DNA from: Allobosea sp. | GTDB lineage: Bacteria; Pseudomonadota; Alphaproteobacteria; Rhizobiales; Beijerinckiaceae | Length of the DNA stretch: 64,000 nucleotides | Direction of reading: 5' to 3' | NCBI RefSeq assembly: GCF_017308075.1 | Contig: NZ_JAFKFX010000041.1 | Coordinates: forward strand, 1-64,000 | Shown here: piece by piece, positions 61,115-64,000 of the stretch | How the letters are laid out: each line of letters starts with the position of its first letter | How positions within the stretch are numbered: position 1 is the first letter of the stretch | Made by a program: the position numbers and the translations under genes | Notes under the pieces: model-generated | What the model was told of the DNA's origin: nothing | Databases searched by the model: none | The model's input: the letters and a program-made list of their open reading frames with translations, nothing else

Positions 61115-62851
61115 TCATGCCGACTTCACCAGGCCGGAGAACCCGGCGACGGCGAGCAGGCTCAACGCCCAGCCGACCAGCGACTGGAAGTAGAAATAGG
61201 TGATCGCGACGCGCCCGCCCGGCTTGGCGGGGTTCGGCCGCCAGAAGGTCCGCTGGCCCATGTCGAGCACGGGCAGCAGCGTGTCGAGCGAATACATCCA
61301 CGGGCTGAAGGCCGGATAGCTCGAGGCCTCCCAGCGTTCGCGGAAACAGGCGAGCTGGGTCTGGCCGGGGGCGGCCAGCCCCTGCGACTGGTTGCTGGCG
61401 AGGAGCGTGCGCTGCTCGCTGGTCTCGATGCCGCAGAGCGTCCATTCGGGGGCGCGCAGCACCACGGCGCTGTTCGGCATCACGGCGCCCTGTCGTTCGG
61501 CATAGGCGAAGATGCCGACGCCGAGGACCCAGAACAGCAGGAGCCAGACGAAGGCGAGCAGCGGCTGGCGGCCATAGGCCAGGGTCATGCCGAGAATGCC
61601 GTCGGTCGCGGTCAGGAGTGCGCGCAGGACCGGCTTTTTGGCGCGCTTGCGCCTGGCCTGGCGCTGCAGGCGCTCCTTGACGATGAGCACGGCGCGAGCG
61701 TCCTCGCCATGGCCCATTTCGCGGAAGACCGAGGCCAGTTGCTCATAGGGTTGCGGCCAGAAATCCTCGCCCCAGCGCTCGGGCTCCTGGCGCGCCAGCC
61801 AGTCGAGCCGGCTTGCGGCATCGACCGGTCCATCGATGAAGGCGCCGTAGCGGCAGCGATTCAGCAGCAGGTCGCCGGGCGCCGGCCAGCAAGCGGCTTC
61901 GTCATGGATGGTGCCGATGGTGGCGCCGGTCAGGGCCAGCGTGCCGTTCACCTTGGCGCCCCGGCGCAGGAAGAAGGCGCCCTTGATCACGCTGCGTGCC
62001 AATTCGAGCGCAATGCCGCCGGGCACGCCGAGGACCGCACCGGATGCGTCGACATCGCCGCCGATCTGTGCGGCGCTGAGGCGTGCTTCGCCTTCGAGCC
62101 GAGCGCTGCGGAGCACGACGCTGCCGCGAATTTCGGCCTCGCTGGCCTCGATCGCCGTCCCTTCATCACGGGTGATCGCGGCGCCGGCGCAGTCGAGATC
62201 GGCCGTCAGGACCGCGCCGGAGAGATTGATCCCGCCGCGCATCGTCGTGCCGCGGGCAAGGACATTGCGGACTTCGAGGCTCGGCGCGAGCAGGGCATAG
62301 CCGTCGGAGACGCGCAGGGTCGCGCCATCGCATTCGAGATTGCCGCCGAGGCGCGCCTGGACGAGATTGACCTCGCCGCCGATCTCGGCGCCACGCAGAT
62401 AGATGCCGCCGCGCGCTTCCAGACGCTCGGCCTGCAGGCCGGGCAGCTGCGAGCCGTCGAGGAACAGCCGGTTGATGATCGCCGCCCTCAGGACCGGCGT
62501 TTCCTCGAAATGACAGTCGTTCAGGCCGATGTCGCGGAAGACGCGGCAGGCCTCGAGATCGAGAATGCCGCTGATCCAGGCGCCGCTGATCCGGACGCCC
62601 TTCTCATGCGGCCGGCAGCCCTCCTCGCCGCCCAGCATGAGGAAGCGCAGGAAACCGGCGCGGACGACCCGCGCCGGAGCGGGCTCGGGCGGGCGCGAGC
62701 CGTCGCCCAGCCGGTCGAAATTGCCGGAAAGCAGCTTGGCGACGACTTCCTCCTCCGCCGGGAGGAGTGGCCGGAAGTCGTCGAGGCGCGCGGTCGGATT
62801 GGCCCATTGGGCCAGTTCGCCTCCCGCTCCGGCGCCCCATTCCAGCGTCAT
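61115..62851 (-). CDS. Beta-helix-like repeat protein with C-terminal membrane segments
   Basis: A 578-residue protein. Residues about 80-330 are repeats of roughly 20 residues with alternating small and hydrophobic residues (IRGSVVLRSARLEGEARLSA, IGGDVDASGAV), which look like a pentapeptide or other right-handed beta-helix. Two transmembrane segments follow near 430-455 and 555-575, with a soluble loop containing two Cys between. It overlaps the upstream DUF1269 gene as ATGA (62848-62851). No function can be given; it is reminiscent of bacterial membrane-associated beta-helix proteins of unknown role. Confidence 0.8.
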   Translation of the reverse strand: MTLEWGAGAGGELAQWANPTARLDDFRPLLPAEEEVVAKLLSGNFDRLGDGSRPPEPAPARVVRAGFLRFLMLGGEEGCRPHEKGVRISGAWISGILDLEACRVFRDIGLNDCHFEETPVLRAAIINRLFLDGSQLPGLQAERLEARGGIYLRGAEIGGEVNLVQARLGGNLECDGATLRVSDGYALLAPSLEVRNVLARGTTMRGGINLSGAVLTADLDCAGAAITRDEGTAIEASEAEIRGSVVLRSARLEGEARLSAAQIGGDVDASGAVLGVPGGIALELARSVIKGAFFLRRGAKVNGTLALTGATIGTIHDEAACWPAPGDLLLNRCRYGAFIDGPVDAASRLDWLARQEPERWGEDFWPQPYEQLASVFREMGHGEDARAVLIVKERLQRQARRKRAKKPVLRALLTATDGILGMTLAYGRQPLLAFVWLLLFWVLGVGIFAYAERQGAVMPNSAVVLRAPEWTLCGIETSEQRTLLASNQSQGLAAPGQTQLACFRERWEASSYPAFSPWMYSLDTLLPVLDMGQRTFWRPNPAKPGGRVAITYFYFQSLVGWALSLLAVAGFSGLVKSA

Positions 62852-63365
62852 GGGGTGGCGGGCGCGGCCGTCTCGGTCGCGGCATGCGCGGACAGCGCCT
62901 CGCGCAGCGCCGCTTCCTTGGTCTCGTCGAAGGAGGTGCGCATCAGCGTGCCGCCGACGCCCTTGAGATCGGCGAGGACCTTGTCGGTGGTCATCTTGCG
63001 GATCAGGAGGAAGAGCCCGGCCGAGTTCGGCTGCAGCGCGCCGGCGGCATCCTTCATGAACTGGTCGTTGATGCCGACATCGCTGAGCTTGCCGCCGAGC
63101 GCGCCCGAGGCGGCGCCGATCGCGGTGCCGAGCAGGGGCGCCAGGAAGATGAAGCCGATCAGCGTGCCCCAGAGCGCGCCCGAAGCGGCGCCCGCGGTGG
63201 TGAGGTTGAGCATCTGGTTGAGCTTGACCTGGCCTTTCTCGTCCTTGGTGACGACGACGGCGTCGCCGAGCTCGATCAGATATTCGCGCTGGAGGGAGAG
63301 GACCTTCTGGCGGACCTCCTCGGCCTTCTGCTCGGAGGGGAAGGCGATGAAGACGAGATCGCTCA

Positions 63366-63366
<1 letters not shown>
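62848..63366 (-). CDS. DUF1269 family membrane protein
   Basis: A 172-residue protein. Its first 50 residues are ferredoxin-like (MSDLVFIAFPSEQKAEEVRQ, IELGDAVVVTKDEKG), then comes a glycine/alanine-rich hairpin (GAASGALWGTLIGFIFLAPL) inserted in or on the membrane, as in DUF1269. Function unknown. Its start shares one base with the stop of the aminopeptidase gene (TGATG), and its end overlaps the beta-helix protein, so the three genes are coupled. Confidence 0.85.

Positions 63367-64000
<634 letters not shown>

Overview
The window is high-GC DNA without tRNA, rRNA, CRISPR or transposase genes. Tight ATGA/GTGA gene overlaps, the family content (RpiR regulator, dipeptide-type ABC operon, HdeD, split Mrp antiporter) and a REP-like palindrome suggest an alphaproteobacterium of the Hyphomicrobiales, perhaps near Bosea. 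That placement is inference from style, not from a marker gene.

Positions 1-38 kb form one specialised locus for a cell-surface lipid or glycan. At its core, on the minus strand, are a single-module reducing type I polyketide synthase (KS-AT-DH-pseudoMT-ER-KR-ACP, no thioesterase), an alpha-oxoamine synthase and a glycosyltransferase. They are joined by ATGA overlaps (19499 to 9302). Facing them on the plus strand are a cytochrome P450, an LpxL-like acyltransferase, an SDR with the 3-ketodihydrosphingosine reductase signature and a sulfotransferase (5269-9274). PKS + oxoamine synthase + ketosphinganine reductase + P450 is the logic of fungal sphinganine-analogue toxins (fumonisin type). Here it is combined with sulfation, acylation and glycosylation genes. 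The PKS frame is broken by one in-frame TAG inside the KR domain, between the catalytic Ser and Tyr.

Around this core lie: two TPR proteins, one fused to a CgeB-like glycosyltransferase (21-5126); a second GT4 enzyme and a CDP-alcohol phosphatidyltransferase (19.6-21.7 kb); a WcbI-like protein (21.8-23.6 kb); a FAAL-ACP-di-iron protein-methyltransferase operon (23.8-27.8 kb); a fatty acid hydroxylase/sterol desaturase family protein and an FkbM methyltransferase (27.8-29.5 kb); CysD and CysNC for PAPS synthesis (29.6-32.4 kb); and export parts (a Wza/KpsD-like lipoprotein, two KpsE-like proteins, a KpsT-like ATPase; 32.5-37.2 kb). No KpsM permease is visible. A possible overall product is a sulfated, glycosylated sphingoid-like polyketide lipid displayed at the surface (inference).

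From 38 kb on the content is ordinary chromosome. It holds an RpiR regulator divergent from a peptide/nickel-type ABC transporter operon ending in an alpha/beta hydrolase (38.2-45.7 kb), a D-apionate oxidoisomerase-like dehydrogenase, an HdeD protein, a membrane-anchored hydrolase and an SLC13 permease. A seven-gene Mrp cation/proton antiporter operon with a non-canonical split MrpA follows (51.3-56.8 kb). The right end has a membrane metallophosphoesterase, an AI-2E family transporter, a patatin, a membrane protein with a beta-helix-like repeat domain coupled to a DUF1269 protein, and a truncated M17 aminopeptidase running off the edge.
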